A stretch of DNA of 64,000 nt, taken from the NCBI GenBank assembly GCA_052033935.1, contig JBPOJE010000073.1:1-64000 (forward strand), in the 5' to 3' direction. A program made the position numbers and the translations under genes. The DNA is from JAGVUD01 sp052033935. Its GTDB lineage: Bacteria; Armatimonadota; UBA5829; DSUL01. A model generated the notes under the pieces. The model was not told the origin of the DNA and did no database searches. It saw nothing but the letters and a program-made list of their open reading frames with translations. Below are positions 52,875-61,182 of this stretch, in pieces. How positions within the stretch are numbered: position 1 is the first letter of the stretch; each line of letters starts with the position of its first letter.

Positions 52875-54269
52875 GTGTCCCTGATTACTATGGATTTGAT
52901 TAAGCCTCAGGTTGTCCCCCCACTCGATCCGAGCTTCCGCCCGGCCGTTCTGGCAAACCGGGCATTTCTTGCCCAGGTGGACAGTTCGGGCGCGGCGGTG
53001 CCTCTCAAGATCGTCGTGGAGCGCGGAGAAGGGGCGACCTCCATTTTCGAGACCCGGGTGTTTGCCAGTGGTCACCCGAAGTTTTCCGCAAACCTGCGCT
53101 ACGTTGAGCGCCTGGTCAAGTTCCTGCTCTGGCAGAGGGGCGGCTGGAAGGTGACAATAGCGGGTCCGGCCGAGATCGCCGAGCACATCAAGAGCGTGTA
53201 TTCGCCGAACGGCGAGCGCAAGTTCGACTACGATTTCATGGGCGGTGTTTACGAGAAGACGTTCACTGTTGAGCATTGCGCCTACGAGGATTGCCCTGCC
53301 GCGCGTGAGACGGCCGCTCCCATCGGACGTCACCTGAAAGGCTGCCGCATCGGATTCGACGCGGGCGCCAGCGACTGGAAGGTGTCGGCGGTGATTGACG
53401 GCGAGCCGGTCTTCACCACGGAGACCCCTTGGGATCCGCGCAACAACACCGACCCGCAGTACCACTACGACCAGATCAACAGCGCGATCGAACTCGCGGC
53501 ATCGAAAATGCCGCGTGTGGACGCCATCGGCGTGAGCTCCGCCGGAGTCTATATTGACAACAAGGTGCGCGTAGCTTCGCTGTTCCGGGGCATCCCGAAG
53601 GACCTGTTCGAGGAGAGGATCCGGCCGCTCTACATGAACATCGGCAACAAGTGGGGCGTTCCGCTGGAAGTGGCGAACGACGGCGATGTCACCGCGCTGG
53701 CGGGCTCGATGTCGCTCGGGACGAACCGGATTCTCGGAATCGCGATGGGGTCGAGCGAGGCTGTCGGGTACGTGGACGGGCACGGCAACATCACGGGTTG
53801 GCTGAACGAGCTTGCCTTCGCCCCGGTGGACTACCGGCTGGACGCTCCGGCGGACGAATGGTCGGGCGACATCGGGTGCGGTGTGCAGTACTTCTGCCAG
53901 CAGGCGGTCATCCGTCTGGCGCCCGCGGCGGGAATCACCCTCAAAGAGGGGAATATGCCCGGCGACAAGCTGCTGGAAGTGCAGGAGCTGATGAAGAACG
54001 GCGACGAGCGCGCGCGCAAGATCTACGAGACGCTCGGCGTGTTCACGGCGTACGGCGTGGCGCACTATGCGGACTTTTACGATGTGGAGAGCGTTCTGAT
54101 CCTCGGGCGCGTCACATCCGGAGAGGGCGGCACGATTATCCTTGACACGGCGAACGCCATTCTGGCGGAGCATTTCCCGGATCTGAAGGGCGTCAAGGTC
54201 AACATGCCCGATGAGGCGAGCAAGCGGGTGGGACAGGCGGTCGCCGCCGCCAGCCTGCCGCAGGCGTAG
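52875..54269 (+). CDS. ROK-family protein (sugar kinase/regulator fold)
   Basis: A 464-residue protein with an N-terminal extension of about 155 residues and then an actin-like ROK fold: GFDAGASDWKVSAVIDGEPV (phosphate 1), IGVSSAGVYIDNKV, EVANDGDVTALAGS (catalytic Asp region) and GIAMGSSEAVGYVDGHG. The ROK zinc motif (CxCGxxGC) is not evident. Without an N-terminal helix-turn-helix, a sugar kinase is more likely than a repressor. The start is uncertain: GTG at 52875 or ATG at 52890, neither with an ideal ribosome site. The downstream PIG-L deacetylase suggests amino-sugar metabolism (deacetylate, then phosphorylate). Confidence 0.72.
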   Translation: MSLITMDLIKPQVVPPLDPSFRPAVLANRAFLAQVDSSGAAVPLKIVVERGEGATSIFETRVFASGHPKFSANLRYVERLVKFLLWQRGGWKVTIAGPAEIAEHIKSVYSPNGERKFDYDFMGGVYEKTFTVEHCAYEDCPAARETAAPIGRHLKGCRIGFDAGASDWKVSAVIDGEPVFTTETPWDPRNNTDPQYHYDQINSAIELAASKMPRVDAIGVSSAGVYIDNKVRVASLFRGIPKDLFEERIRPLYMNIGNKWGVPLEVANDGDVTALAGSMSLGTNRILGIAMGSSEAVGYVDGHGNITGWLNELAFAPVDYRLDAPADEWSGDIGCGVQYFCQQAVIRLAPAAGITLKEGNMPGDKLLEVQELMKNGDERARKIYETLGVFTAYGVAHYADFYDVESVLILGRVTSGEGGTIILDTANAILAEHFPDLKGVKVNMPDEASKRVGQAVAAASLPQA

Positions 54270-54278
54270 AACAGTGCT

Positions 54279-54356
54279 GTCATTGCGAGGCGGCTCCGGC
54301 AGCCGTGGTAATCTGGGGCGAGGGGGGTTGCTTCGCTCCAGAGACCTCGCGATGAC
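54279..54356. repeat. MITE-like hairpin element
   Basis: GTCATTGCGAGG at 54279-54290 and CCTCGCGATGAC at 54345-54356 are 12-base inverted ends with one mismatch, around a 54-base interior containing TTGCTTCGCTCC. Elements of this kind are dispersed between genes in many bacterial genomes. It fills most of the gap between the ROK and PIG-L genes. Confidence 0.65.
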
Positions 54357-54379
54357 GGATTGAATGAGGACTAACAAAC

Positions 54380-55228
54380 ATGAACTTCAAGAAAAGCAGC
54401 GCGGAGCTGTTCATCCCGGACGGTGCGCCGGTTGACGAGGCCTTCGCGAAAACAACCGACCTCGGGGTGTGTGCGCATCAGGACGACCTCGAGATACTCG
54501 CGTACCCGGGCATTCTGAAGTGCTTCGGGCAGGACGGGCTGGGCTTCACCGGCGTCTGCGTGACGAACGGCGCGGGCAGCCCGCGCGACGGGCTCTACGA
54601 GAAGTACACGGACGATGAGATGCAGTCCGTGCGCCGCCTGGAGCAGAAGAAGGCGGCGTATGTCGGCGAGTACAAAGCGATGGCTCTGCTCGACTGGTCG
54701 TCCAGCGAAGTCAAGAATGCCGCCATCCGGGGCCCCGTGGAAGACCTGAAAGCCCTGATTCTGGCATGCAGACCGAAGACCGTGTGGACGCACAACCTTG
54801 CGGACAAGCACGACACCCACGTCGCTTCGGCGCTGCGGCTGATTCAGGCGCTGCGGGAGGTTCCGGAGGACGCCCGGCCGGAGGCTGTGTACGGGCTCGA
54901 AGTGTGGCGCGATCTGGACTGGCTGAACGATGGCGACAAGAAGACGTTCGACGTGAAGGAGCACGAGAATCTGGCATCGGCGCTTCTGGGCGTGTTCGAC
55001 TCGCAGATTGCGGGAGGCAAGCGCTACGACCTCGCGACGCTCGGCCGCCGCCGCGCGCACTCGACGTATTTCGCATCGCACGGCACCGACAACACGACCC
55101 AGCTCTCGTTCGGTATGGACCTGACGCCGCTGGTGAACAACCCGTCGCTCGACGTGGCGGGGTACGTGGATGGGTTCATCCAGCGATTCTCTGAGGAGAT
55201 ACGGGAGCGAATCGGCAAGTTCTTCTGA
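54380..55228 (+). CDS. PIG-L family deacetylase
   Basis: A 282-residue LmbE-like zinc deacetylase. The first metal motif is CAHQDDLEIL (a variant of AHPDDE with Gln for Pro) and the second is THNLADKHDTHVASALRL. The family removes N-acetyl groups from GlcNAc-type substrates (sugar-lipids, mycothiol or bacillithiol precursors, chitooligosaccharides). There is no signal peptide, so it acts in the cytoplasm. It follows the ROK gene across a small repeat and is cut off downstream by the IS3 element at 55247. Confidence 0.88.
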   Translation: MNFKKSSAELFIPDGAPVDEAFAKTTDLGVCAHQDDLEILAYPGILKCFGQDGLGFTGVCVTNGAGSPRDGLYEKYTDDEMQSVRRLEQKKAAYVGEYKAMALLDWSSSEVKNAAIRGPVEDLKALILACRPKTVWTHNLADKHDTHVASALRLIQALREVPEDARPEAVYGLEVWRDLDWLNDGDKKTFDVKEHENLASALLGVFDSQIAGGKRYDLATLGRRRAHSTYFASHGTDNTTQLSFGMDLTPLVNNPSLDVAGYVDGFIQRFSEEIRERIGKFF

Positions 55229-55310
55229 AGCTCGGCAATCGGGCGTTGGACTTCCCCCGAAAAAGTGGACACCCTAAGGATGAGTTATCGAAAGGGTGTC
55301 TGAGAGGATG

Positions 55311-55565
55311 ATGAAGTTCAGCGAGGAGTTCCGGGACGAGTCGGTGCGGCTGGTTCTGGAGAGCGAGAGGACGGTGGCGGAGGTAGCGCGGGATACTGGA
55401 ATCAGCGTGTGGACCTTGCGGGGTCGGATCCAGAAGAGGTGCGAGGCCGTCAGGTCGTCTTTGTCCCAGAGGCGTGAGACCCTTGAGCAGGAGATTCGGT
55501 GCCTTCGCCGGGAAGTGTTAGTTCTGCGTCAGGAGCGTGAGATCCTAAAAAAAGCGGCGGCGTAA
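55311..55565 (+). CDS. IS3 transposase OrfA
   Basis: An 84-residue helix-turn-helix protein (FSEEFRDESVRLVLESERTV, VARDTGISVWTLRGRI) followed by a leucine-zipper-like coil (LEQEIRCLRREVLVLRQERE), the standard OrfA layout for binding the IS ends and dimerising. The start is taken at the ATG at 55311; a GTG-type start at 55296 is possible. It ends ILKKAAA across the slippery A7G, where a -1 slip would fuse it to OrfB. Confidence 0.88.
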   Translation: MKFSEEFRDESVRLVLESERTVAEVARDTGISVWTLRGRIQKRCEAVRSSLSQRRETLEQEIRCLRREVLVLRQEREILKKAAA

Positions 55566-55582
55566 TTCGCGAAGGAGCAGCT

Positions 55583-56445
55583 GTGAGGTATGCCTTTGTT
55601 GCTGTACACAGGAAGGAGTTCCCCCTGAGTCTTCTGTGCCGGGTTCTTGGGGTATCCAGGAGCGGCTACTTTGCGTGGCGCGGCCGTCCTGAGAGCCGCC
55701 GGGAGCGTGAGAACCGGATTCTTCTTGAGCGGATCAAGGCGACCCATAGGTCGGGAAGGAAGATGTATGGTAGCCCTCGGATTCACCGGAAGCTCGTGTC
55801 GGAGGGGGTGCTGTGCGGCCGTGTCCGGGTGGAGCGCTTGATGCGCGTGAATGGGATCCGTGCGCAACGGAAGCGGCGGTTCGTGGTGACGACGGACTCG
55901 GGGCACGGCCTGCCGGTTTCTGAGAACATTCTTGGCCGTGAGTTCGCGGTGGGCGAGCCGAACCGTGTATGGGCATCGGACATCACTTATGTTCCGACGG
56001 ATGAGGGCCGGCTGTATCTGGCGGGCGTTCTGGACCTGGGGATGAAGGGAGTAGTATGGGCGAGAGTCTGGACAGGACACTGGCGATGGATGCCTTGACG
56101 ATGGCGTATCATCGTCGTAGGCCGGGCGAGGGACTGCTCCATCATTCGGATCGGGGTAGTCAGTATGCGAACCGGGACTACTAGGCTCTGCTGAGCGCGT
56201 ATGGGATGCGCTCAAGTATGAGCCGGAAGGGGGACTGCTGGGACAATGCACCGATGGAGAGCTTCTTCGCGACACTGAAGAAAGAGCTGATCCACGGGCG
56301 AAGGTTCCGAACCCGGGAACAGGCCCGGCGAGAGATCTTCGAATACATCGAGGTGTTCTACAACCGGGAGCGGCTGCACTCCAGCTTGGGGTATGTCTCG
56401 CCCGCGGACTACGAACGGCAGCTTGCCGTCAAAGAGGCGGCTTAG
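55583..56445 (+). pseudogene. IS3 transposase OrfB, frameshifted and with amber codon
   Basis: A DDE integrase of the IS3 group (YGSPRIHRKLVSEGVL, WASDITYVPTDEGRLYLAGV, HHSDRGSQYANRDY, DNAPMESFFATLKKELIHG). After VLDLGMKGVV (about 56055) the frame shifts: the family sequence continues as MGESLDRTLAMDALTMAYH in another frame, consistent with a small deletion. Further on, TAG at 56182-56184 stands where family members have Gln (DY-Q-ALLSAYGM). The last 80 codons are intact and end in the usual LHSSLGYVSPADYER. It cannot give a full transposase as written. Confidence 0.88.
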
Positions 56446-56499
56446 GGTGTCCACGAAAACATGGGAGGTCCAATTGTGGTCCGAGAGGAGACCTTCAGG

Positions 56500-57414
56500 A
56501 TGAAATGTCTATCAGTCCGCGTGGTGCTTGTTCTTGTGTGGTTGCTTTCGGCTTGCTCCATAGCCTCAGCAGCCACGGTTCCTGATTGGTTGGTGAGGCC
56601 GGGAACCATCGGGCACGCTCTGTCCCTTAGCCACGCTCTGTCCCTTAGCGATGGATCCCAAGTATGCCTTCATGTGGTGGTCGTGGACAAGATCCACTTC
56701 AGGCAGAAGCCGGTCTATTTCACAGTCCGCGAATGCTTCGACTGGAAGTCGTGCCTGATCGTTTACGGACAACCTTCGCCCCTGCTACGGCACGGGCAGA
56801 CAATAGACATCGAGGGAACCCTGACAACGCTCCCGAACGGGCATAGGGCGATTGTAAGGCCGAAAGTATCAGGTTATGTGGACAAAGCGGGTAAGCTCCT
56901 CTACCACGGACCGCTCATAAAGTGGCCTTGGTCTCGGACGGAATGGGAGTGGAAGACCGACCTCACCGTTGTGGAAGCAGTTGACCAGGCTTCCTATACG
57001 CTTTCGGATACCGGGACTCCTCCTGATGAGCCGATTACTAACTCCACTTCCGGCCCGGTCTTCTGTGCGACAATCGCCGATGCGCGAGCACAGTATAGCC
57101 CAACCGAGCGGGTGCTTGTGGAGCTTCAGTGCAGGCCGCTTGAGAATCCGGTTTCAGGCTCTTTCACGTTGAAAGAGGACGGTGGCGCGGATAGCATTAC
57201 CATCTACTACACGGGTTCCGTAGCGGCTTCCGACAGGATTAACAAGCTCGTCGGTGCCATACAGAGAGACGCTGGAACCAACTATTGGATTGAGGTGGAC
57301 TCCGGCCCAACTGGCAATCGCAAGATCCTATTGGAAGCGTACATACCGCTACAAGCGGAACCATCGCATGGGCAAAGACATTTGCGGACACCACTACATT
57401 GCCTGCGCCACTGA
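56500..57414 (+). CDS. Secreted hypothetical protein, N-terminal part of a probably frameshifted gene
   Basis: 304 residues with a lipoprotein-like signal (VLVLVWLLSACSIASA), starting at the ATG at 56500 after GAGGAG. The body holds two OB-like lobes (VVVDKIHFRQKPVYFTVREC and FTLKEDGGADSITIYYTGS). An exact 18-base tandem duplication (56614-56649) repeats HALSLS. In the last 20 codons the sequence loses family character, while the next frame picks up a recognisable OB-like module (SGTIAWAKTFAD, then LSGKVVSRTF), so a one-base indel near 57327-57350 probably splits one long gene. GC content is visibly lower than in most of the window. Confidence 0.55.
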   Translation: MKCLSVRVVLVLVWLLSACSIASAATVPDWLVRPGTIGHALSLSHALSLSDGSQVCLHVVVVDKIHFRQKPVYFTVRECFDWKSCLIVYGQPSPLLRHGQTIDIEGTLTTLPNGHRAIVRPKVSGYVDKAGKLLYHGPLIKWPWSRTEWEWKTDLTVVEAVDQASYTLSDTGTPPDEPITNSTSGPVFCATIADARAQYSPTERVLVELQCRPLENPVSGSFTLKEDGGADSITIYYTGSVAASDRINKLVGAIQRDAGTNYWIEVDSGPTGNRKILLEAYIPLQAEPSHGQRHLRTPLHCLRH

Positions 57415-59279
57415 GCGGAAAAGTAGTATCGCGCACGTTCCCTTGGCTCGGTTACTTCTACATTCTGGGGATGGCATCGTTCGTGGCCACGGGTGACACT
57501 GTCGATGTGGAAGGGGAGTTGGCGACAGACGATGGGGAGCGCGTAGTCGACGCCTCGTCCACTACGCTTGTTGATATTGCGTCCGTCGCGTCGGTGGGCT
57601 TGAATGGCCGTTCGTTGGCAGGTGGGAATTTCAATGTGTTCACCCCCGGAGCCCACGGTGCGTATGGCCTGAACAATGTTGGTTTGCTTGTTGGTGTTTG
57701 GGGCAGAGTGACCGCTGTCGGCTCCGACTATTTCTACCTTGATGACGGCTCTAATTGCGACGATGGTTCCGGGTCTGGCGGGGTGAGAGTTGTCAACGTG
57801 TCTGGTTATATGCCAGGTGCCGATGACTACGTTGCCGTAACAGGCGTCTCAGGTCTTGCCACGTATGACACTGATCTTGCCAGAACTGTCCGGTTAGCCC
57901 GCACCGTCGATCTTTCCGGTATCTGCCCGACTCTTCCGCCGGCTAACTTGACCGTTGCTCCAACGGGCAGCGGGAAGCTCACTCTATACTGGAGCGGTGT
58001 GTGCGGAGCGACAGGCTATAACGTCTATCGAGGCACGATTTCCGGTGGTGAAAACTACTATACGCCTGTCAATGGTGGAACTCCGGTAACCACAGAGAGC
58101 TACTCCGGTAGTGGTGTCTATACCTATACGGATACCGCGCTGACCGACGGAGTCGAGTATTTCTACACGGTAAAGGCTGTGGGTGGGTGTGGCGAGAGTC
58201 AAGCGTCGGAAGAGGACAGCTGCATTCCTGATCCAAACGGTGCGCCGTGGGATACTGGTGATGTTGCAGCAATCTTGGCCTCCATCAGGAATTCGTTCCC
58301 CGGGGTTTCAATACCATACGGCTGCATCCGGGCACGAGGGCCGGACGGAAGAGATTATCTGGACGGGATTAGCAGTCCAATCATACCTGACGTCACAATC
58401 GATCCCACGACGAGAGATGTAGTCTTTTCCGACGGAACCAGAATTGCAGCACCGAATGATATTGCCGACATTGACTCATACACGCTTGGGTCAATGCAGA
58501 TCCTTACAACGATCGAACCGAGAATAAAGAACGCCCAATCCGGGCCATTCAGAAAGGTCTACACTCACCATAACTATCGTGGAGTAAAAGGTCGTTTCCG
58601 GCTTCCTGACTCGAGTGTCGGCATCAGAGTCACGCCTTACACGTACCCTTCCACCGGAAAGAGCACCAAGGACATACCCTATGTGTATCTTGGCGGGCTT
58701 GGCAATCGCTACACCGCCGTTGATGCGGGGCTGTACTGGGGGCCAACGGCTAACGACCCGCAAAGCCGTTGGAGAATGTTTGGCAAGATCAAGAACTCCA
58801 AGAGAGACGAGTGGATTAACACGCCTCCAAATGGGATCTTTGACGATAATCAAGATGTCAACGCTGAGTACATAGCCTCAAGCATAGTTAATGGCCGGGT
58901 GCTGCTGAGAATAACACCAGTTGGCGGAGGTCAGACTGGGGTTATCACGATAGACATATCGGATTTCGCAAAGACGGGGCAAGGTGTCCACCTGAAGCGT
59001 GTCCATTCGATTGCCCAAAACAATCTCATTGGAACAGACAAGGCCAAGGGATACCGAGAAACGGGGTCATATTTCCAGTCCAGTGCCTGGTTTGATGGCC
59101 AGGTAATGGATCAGAATGGAACATACAGCAACTGGGGCACCTCGCAAACACCCTACTCGACATATCATGGCAGGTTTCCTAACCTCTCCAGCATCGTCAG
59201 TTTCCAACTGCAGTTTCCACAGAACCTCTATCCGTCGAAATGTTTCTCAGGTGATCTCTATGTGCACATCACCCTGTGA
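57399..59279 (+). CDS. Secreted-type protein with OB-like module and fibronectin III domain
   Basis: Probably the continuation of the gene starting at 56500. The first 180 residues carry the two-lobed OB-like module (GAYGLNNVGLLVGVWGRVT, YFYLDDGSNCDDGSGSGG), with a short stretch missing after GYFYI. A fibronectin type III domain follows (about 185-275: LTLYWSGVCGATGYNVYRG, VEYFYTVKAV). The last 350 residues (from about DVAAILASIRNSFPG) are unrecognised and may be a propeller or beta domain. The TTG start at 57399 has no signal peptide or ribosome site. The stop overlaps the start of the next gene by 20 bases. Confidence 0.6.
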   Translation: MPAPLSGKVVSRTFPWLGYFYILGMASFVATGDTVDVEGELATDDGERVVDASSTTLVDIASVASVGLNGRSLAGGNFNVFTPGAHGAYGLNNVGLLVGVWGRVTAVGSDYFYLDDGSNCDDGSGSGGVRVVNVSGYMPGADDYVAVTGVSGLATYDTDLARTVRLARTVDLSGICPTLPPANLTVAPTGSGKLTLYWSGVCGATGYNVYRGTISGGENYYTPVNGGTPVTTESYSGSGVYTYTDTALTDGVEYFYTVKAVGGCGESQASEEDSCIPDPNGAPWDTGDVAAILASIRNSFPGVSIPYGCIRARGPDGRDYLDGISSPIIPDVTIDPTTRDVVFSDGTRIAAPNDIADIDSYTLGSMQILTTIEPRIKNAQSGPFRKVYTHHNYRGVKGRFRLPDSSVGIRVTPYTYPSTGKSTKDIPYVYLGGLGNRYTAVDAGLYWGPTANDPQSRWRMFGKIKNSKRDEWINTPPNGIFDDNQDVNAEYIASSIVNGRVLLRITPVGGGQTGVITIDISDFAKTGQGVHLKRVHSIAQNNLIGTDKAKGYRETGSYFQSSAWFDGQVMDQNGTYSNWGTSQTPYSTYHGRFPNLSSIVSFQLQFPQNLYPSKCFSGDLYVHITL

Positions 59280-60420
59280 TAGGATTGCTGCATCCATGAT
59301 ACTGCTTTCTGCTCTTGCTGCTGCCAGCGTTGCGCACGCCCTGGATTTCCCATCATCCGCCGTCGTATACTCGACGGCGGCGACGGCCAGAAAACCTTCG
59401 CGACTCATAGTCTGCACATACCCGGGGGGGGTGTCAACAGAGGTCAAGATGAAGCAGGCTGAAGGAGCGCGAATGGGAGATGACATCCGAGCCCCCGTGT
59501 TCTCTCCCAACGGCAAAACCGTGTTAGTCACTGCAAACCGCACAAGCGCAGATAGGAAAACAACCGTGAGCCCCGATTCTACACCGGGTCTTGACCTATG
59601 GACCGTTGATTTACAGAGATCGACGGCTGCGCCGCTGACTCACGATGCTTGCGGATACGAAAACTACTCCTGGTCGCCAGACGGGAATTACATCTGCTCG
59701 ATCTCTTGCAACGGCGTTCAGGACGAGCACCCGATGGCTGACACTGGCACAACCGCATTCCTCTACCTGTGGAACGCGCACAAACCAGTTAAGAAGCTGA
59801 TCGGCCTCGAGGCTGTCGATTATGGATGGTCAAGTGACAGCAGGAGAGTATATCACACTGGTAGCGCATATAGCGTCAAATTGCCTCATGACAGGAGAGC
59901 AAGCTTTATATACGCGGATATCCAACAGGGCAGATCTTTCCTCTACTTCAGTTCAGATAATGACTTGTATTCGGGCACATGGTCTTCCAACGGCAAGCTG
60001 TTGGCCTACTGCGAGTCTAGCGAGACGGGCTATGGCATCAGCATTCTGCGCAAGGGAGAGAAGAATCCACGTCGATTCCTGAACACCGAGTTGCCTTTGC
60101 ATCCGTGGTGGTCGCCTGACGGCAGGAAAGTTGCCTTCTTGGAGAGTGTTCCACATCAAGAAGGAGGCGAATACCTCAACAAGCTGCGAATCCTGGACGT
60201 AGTATCAGGAAAGACTACGGACCTGTGGTCGGTACGCGGCGAAGCAACCATTCTCGGGTGGACGAGGGACAGCCAATGGGTCGTGGCCAGTCGCTTCCAG
60301 TCCCTTGCACCGGACTGGCTAGGGGAAGTTGTTGCATGCTGTATCGGCAGACCGGAATTGACTGTGACGTTGTGCTCGCCTGTGGAGAGAGTCACTGCCT
60401 TTGACTGGATCCAGCGATAG
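59260..60420 (+). CDS. Secreted TolB-like beta-propeller (PD40 repeat) protein
   Basis: The 386-residue exported protein starts at the ATG at 59260 (AGGTGA five bases upstream), giving a signal sequence ending SALAAASVAHA; a later ATG at 59296 is possible. WD40/PD40-type blades recur: FSPNGKTVLVTANR, WSPDGNYICSISCNG, WSSDSRRVYHTG, WSSNGKLLAYCESS, WSPDGRKVAFLES, WTRDSQWVVAS. Such propellers mediate protein-protein or glycan contacts. It overlaps the previous gene and is probably expressed with it. Codon use and GC content match that lower-GC neighbour, not the rest of the window. Confidence 0.78.
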   Translation: MCTSPCDRIAASMILLSALAAASVAHALDFPSSAVVYSTAATARKPSRLIVCTYPGGVSTEVKMKQAEGARMGDDIRAPVFSPNGKTVLVTANRTSADRKTTVSPDSTPGLDLWTVDLQRSTAAPLTHDACGYENYSWSPDGNYICSISCNGVQDEHPMADTGTTAFLYLWNAHKPVKKLIGLEAVDYGWSSDSRRVYHTGSAYSVKLPHDRRASFIYADIQQGRSFLYFSSDNDLYSGTWSSNGKLLAYCESSETGYGISILRKGEKNPRRFLNTELPLHPWWSPDGRKVAFLESVPHQEGGEYLNKLRILDVVSGKTTDLWSVRGEATILGWTRDSQWVVASRFQSLAPDWLGEVVACCIGRPELTVTLCSPVERVTAFDWIQR

Positions 60421-60473
60421 CAGGGCGGTGTGCGCAATTTTGCTGCCAAGCAGGAGCTTATGGAGACACTTGC

Positions 60474-60650
60474 CTACCGTGGCGCAAACCCGTGGATTTT
60501 GCGCTGCTCGTTCCACAGCATCGGCAACTGCTTCGTCAGCATCGTCAGCGACAGCCCACTCGGCTCCTCGCCCATCAGGATCGACTCAACAATGTCCGGC
60601 GCAAGAAACGTGAGCCGCAGCAACCGGGCTGCAAACTGGACGGAACCCCT
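60474..60650 (-). pseudogene. Serine site-specific recombinase, C-terminal remnant
   Basis: Fifty-eight codons after an in-frame TGA encode the C-terminal end of a resolvase/recombinase-family protein: FAARLLRLTFLAPDIVESIL, then LSLTMLTKQLPMLWNEQRK and a stop at 60474. The motif LAPDIVE with a following LT..L...LPxxWxEQ is the usual helix-turn-helix tail of these recombinases. No catalytic domain remains. Its position beside ssrA, a frequent target for mobile elements, fits a decayed integrating element. Confidence 0.72.
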
Positions 60651-60733
60651 TCAATCCGGCCGGGCGCGACCGCACGGCTGCCCGGGCGGCGAAAACTTCT
60701 CGCTCTCCAGCGCCGTATTATACGCATGTAGGG

Positions 60734-60739
60734 TAGAAT
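60734..60739 (+). promoter_or_regulatory. Candidate -10 of ssrA
   Basis: TAGAAT, 22 bases before the mature 5' end at 60761; RNase P would trim the leader. No clear -35 is visible. Confidence 0.4.
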
Positions 60740-60760
60740 AGAGTGTGCTTCAATCCACGT

Positions 60761-61128
60761 GGGGGCGATAGGTCTCGACAGGGAGCTTTGAAGCGCGGTC
60801 TGCGAGTCGAGGCGCCGCTGGCCTCGTAAAAAGCGGCAAAAAACATAAACGCGAACACTAACAACTATAGCTACGCGCTCGCTGCCTAACTAAAGGGCAG
60901 CCGTCCGGCCCTCCTTAGCTGGAGAGGAGGTCACCGGGCGTTGATAAATCCGGCTTGCTCCGCCTAGGCGTCCACTGGGGGCGGAGGACTCAAAAAGAGG
61001 ACTGGCTAGAAGGCGCGAGCCCCGCCCGCGGGGATTGCTTTCGGCGAGATAACAAACGCGGGAAACACTCGTAGAGGGCCGTGCGTTCGGTTTTCTGGAC
61101 CCGGGTTCGAATCCCGGCGCCTCCACCA
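60761..61128 (+). ncRNA. ssrA: Transfer-messenger RNA (tmRNA)
   Basis: A 368-base one-piece tmRNA that, with SmpB, rescues stalled ribosomes and tags the nascent chain for proteolysis. The 5' GGGGGCGATAGG and the 3' GGTTCGAATCCCGGCGCCTCC form the tRNA-like acceptor and T arm (seven pairs, one G-U), with CCA encoded at 61126-61128. The tag frame starts at the GCA at 60836 and runs to TAA at 60887-60889, giving AKNINANTNNYSYALAA, which ends in the expected hydrophobic ALAA degron. The AT-rich tag region and several pseudoknot-capable segments after it are as usual. Confidence 0.97.
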
Positions 61129-61182
61129 TTACGGTGAGCACGAGCAACGCCCAGGCGCCCAGCGCGCTGGAGGCAAGTGAGT

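Larger units (their letters stand above)
55247..56472 (+). mobile_element. IS3-family insertion sequence, degenerate
   Basis: The 1226-base element is bounded by imperfect inverted repeats: the left end begins TGGACTTCCC and the right end, read inward, TGGACCTCCC; both share GTGGACACCCTAAG further in. It contains orfA (55311-55565), an A7G slippery site at 55547-55554 for -1 frameshifting and a broken orfB. No 3-4 base target duplication is visible (CGT on the left, ATT on the right), so the element or its flanks may have rearranged. The transposase is inactive unless the interruptions are sequence errors. Confidence 0.88.

Noticed and set aside
60430..60741. Plus-strand small gene before ssrA
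   Set aside because: The opposite strand in the same stretch encodes a recognisable recombinase tail, so the plus-strand frame is a shadow.
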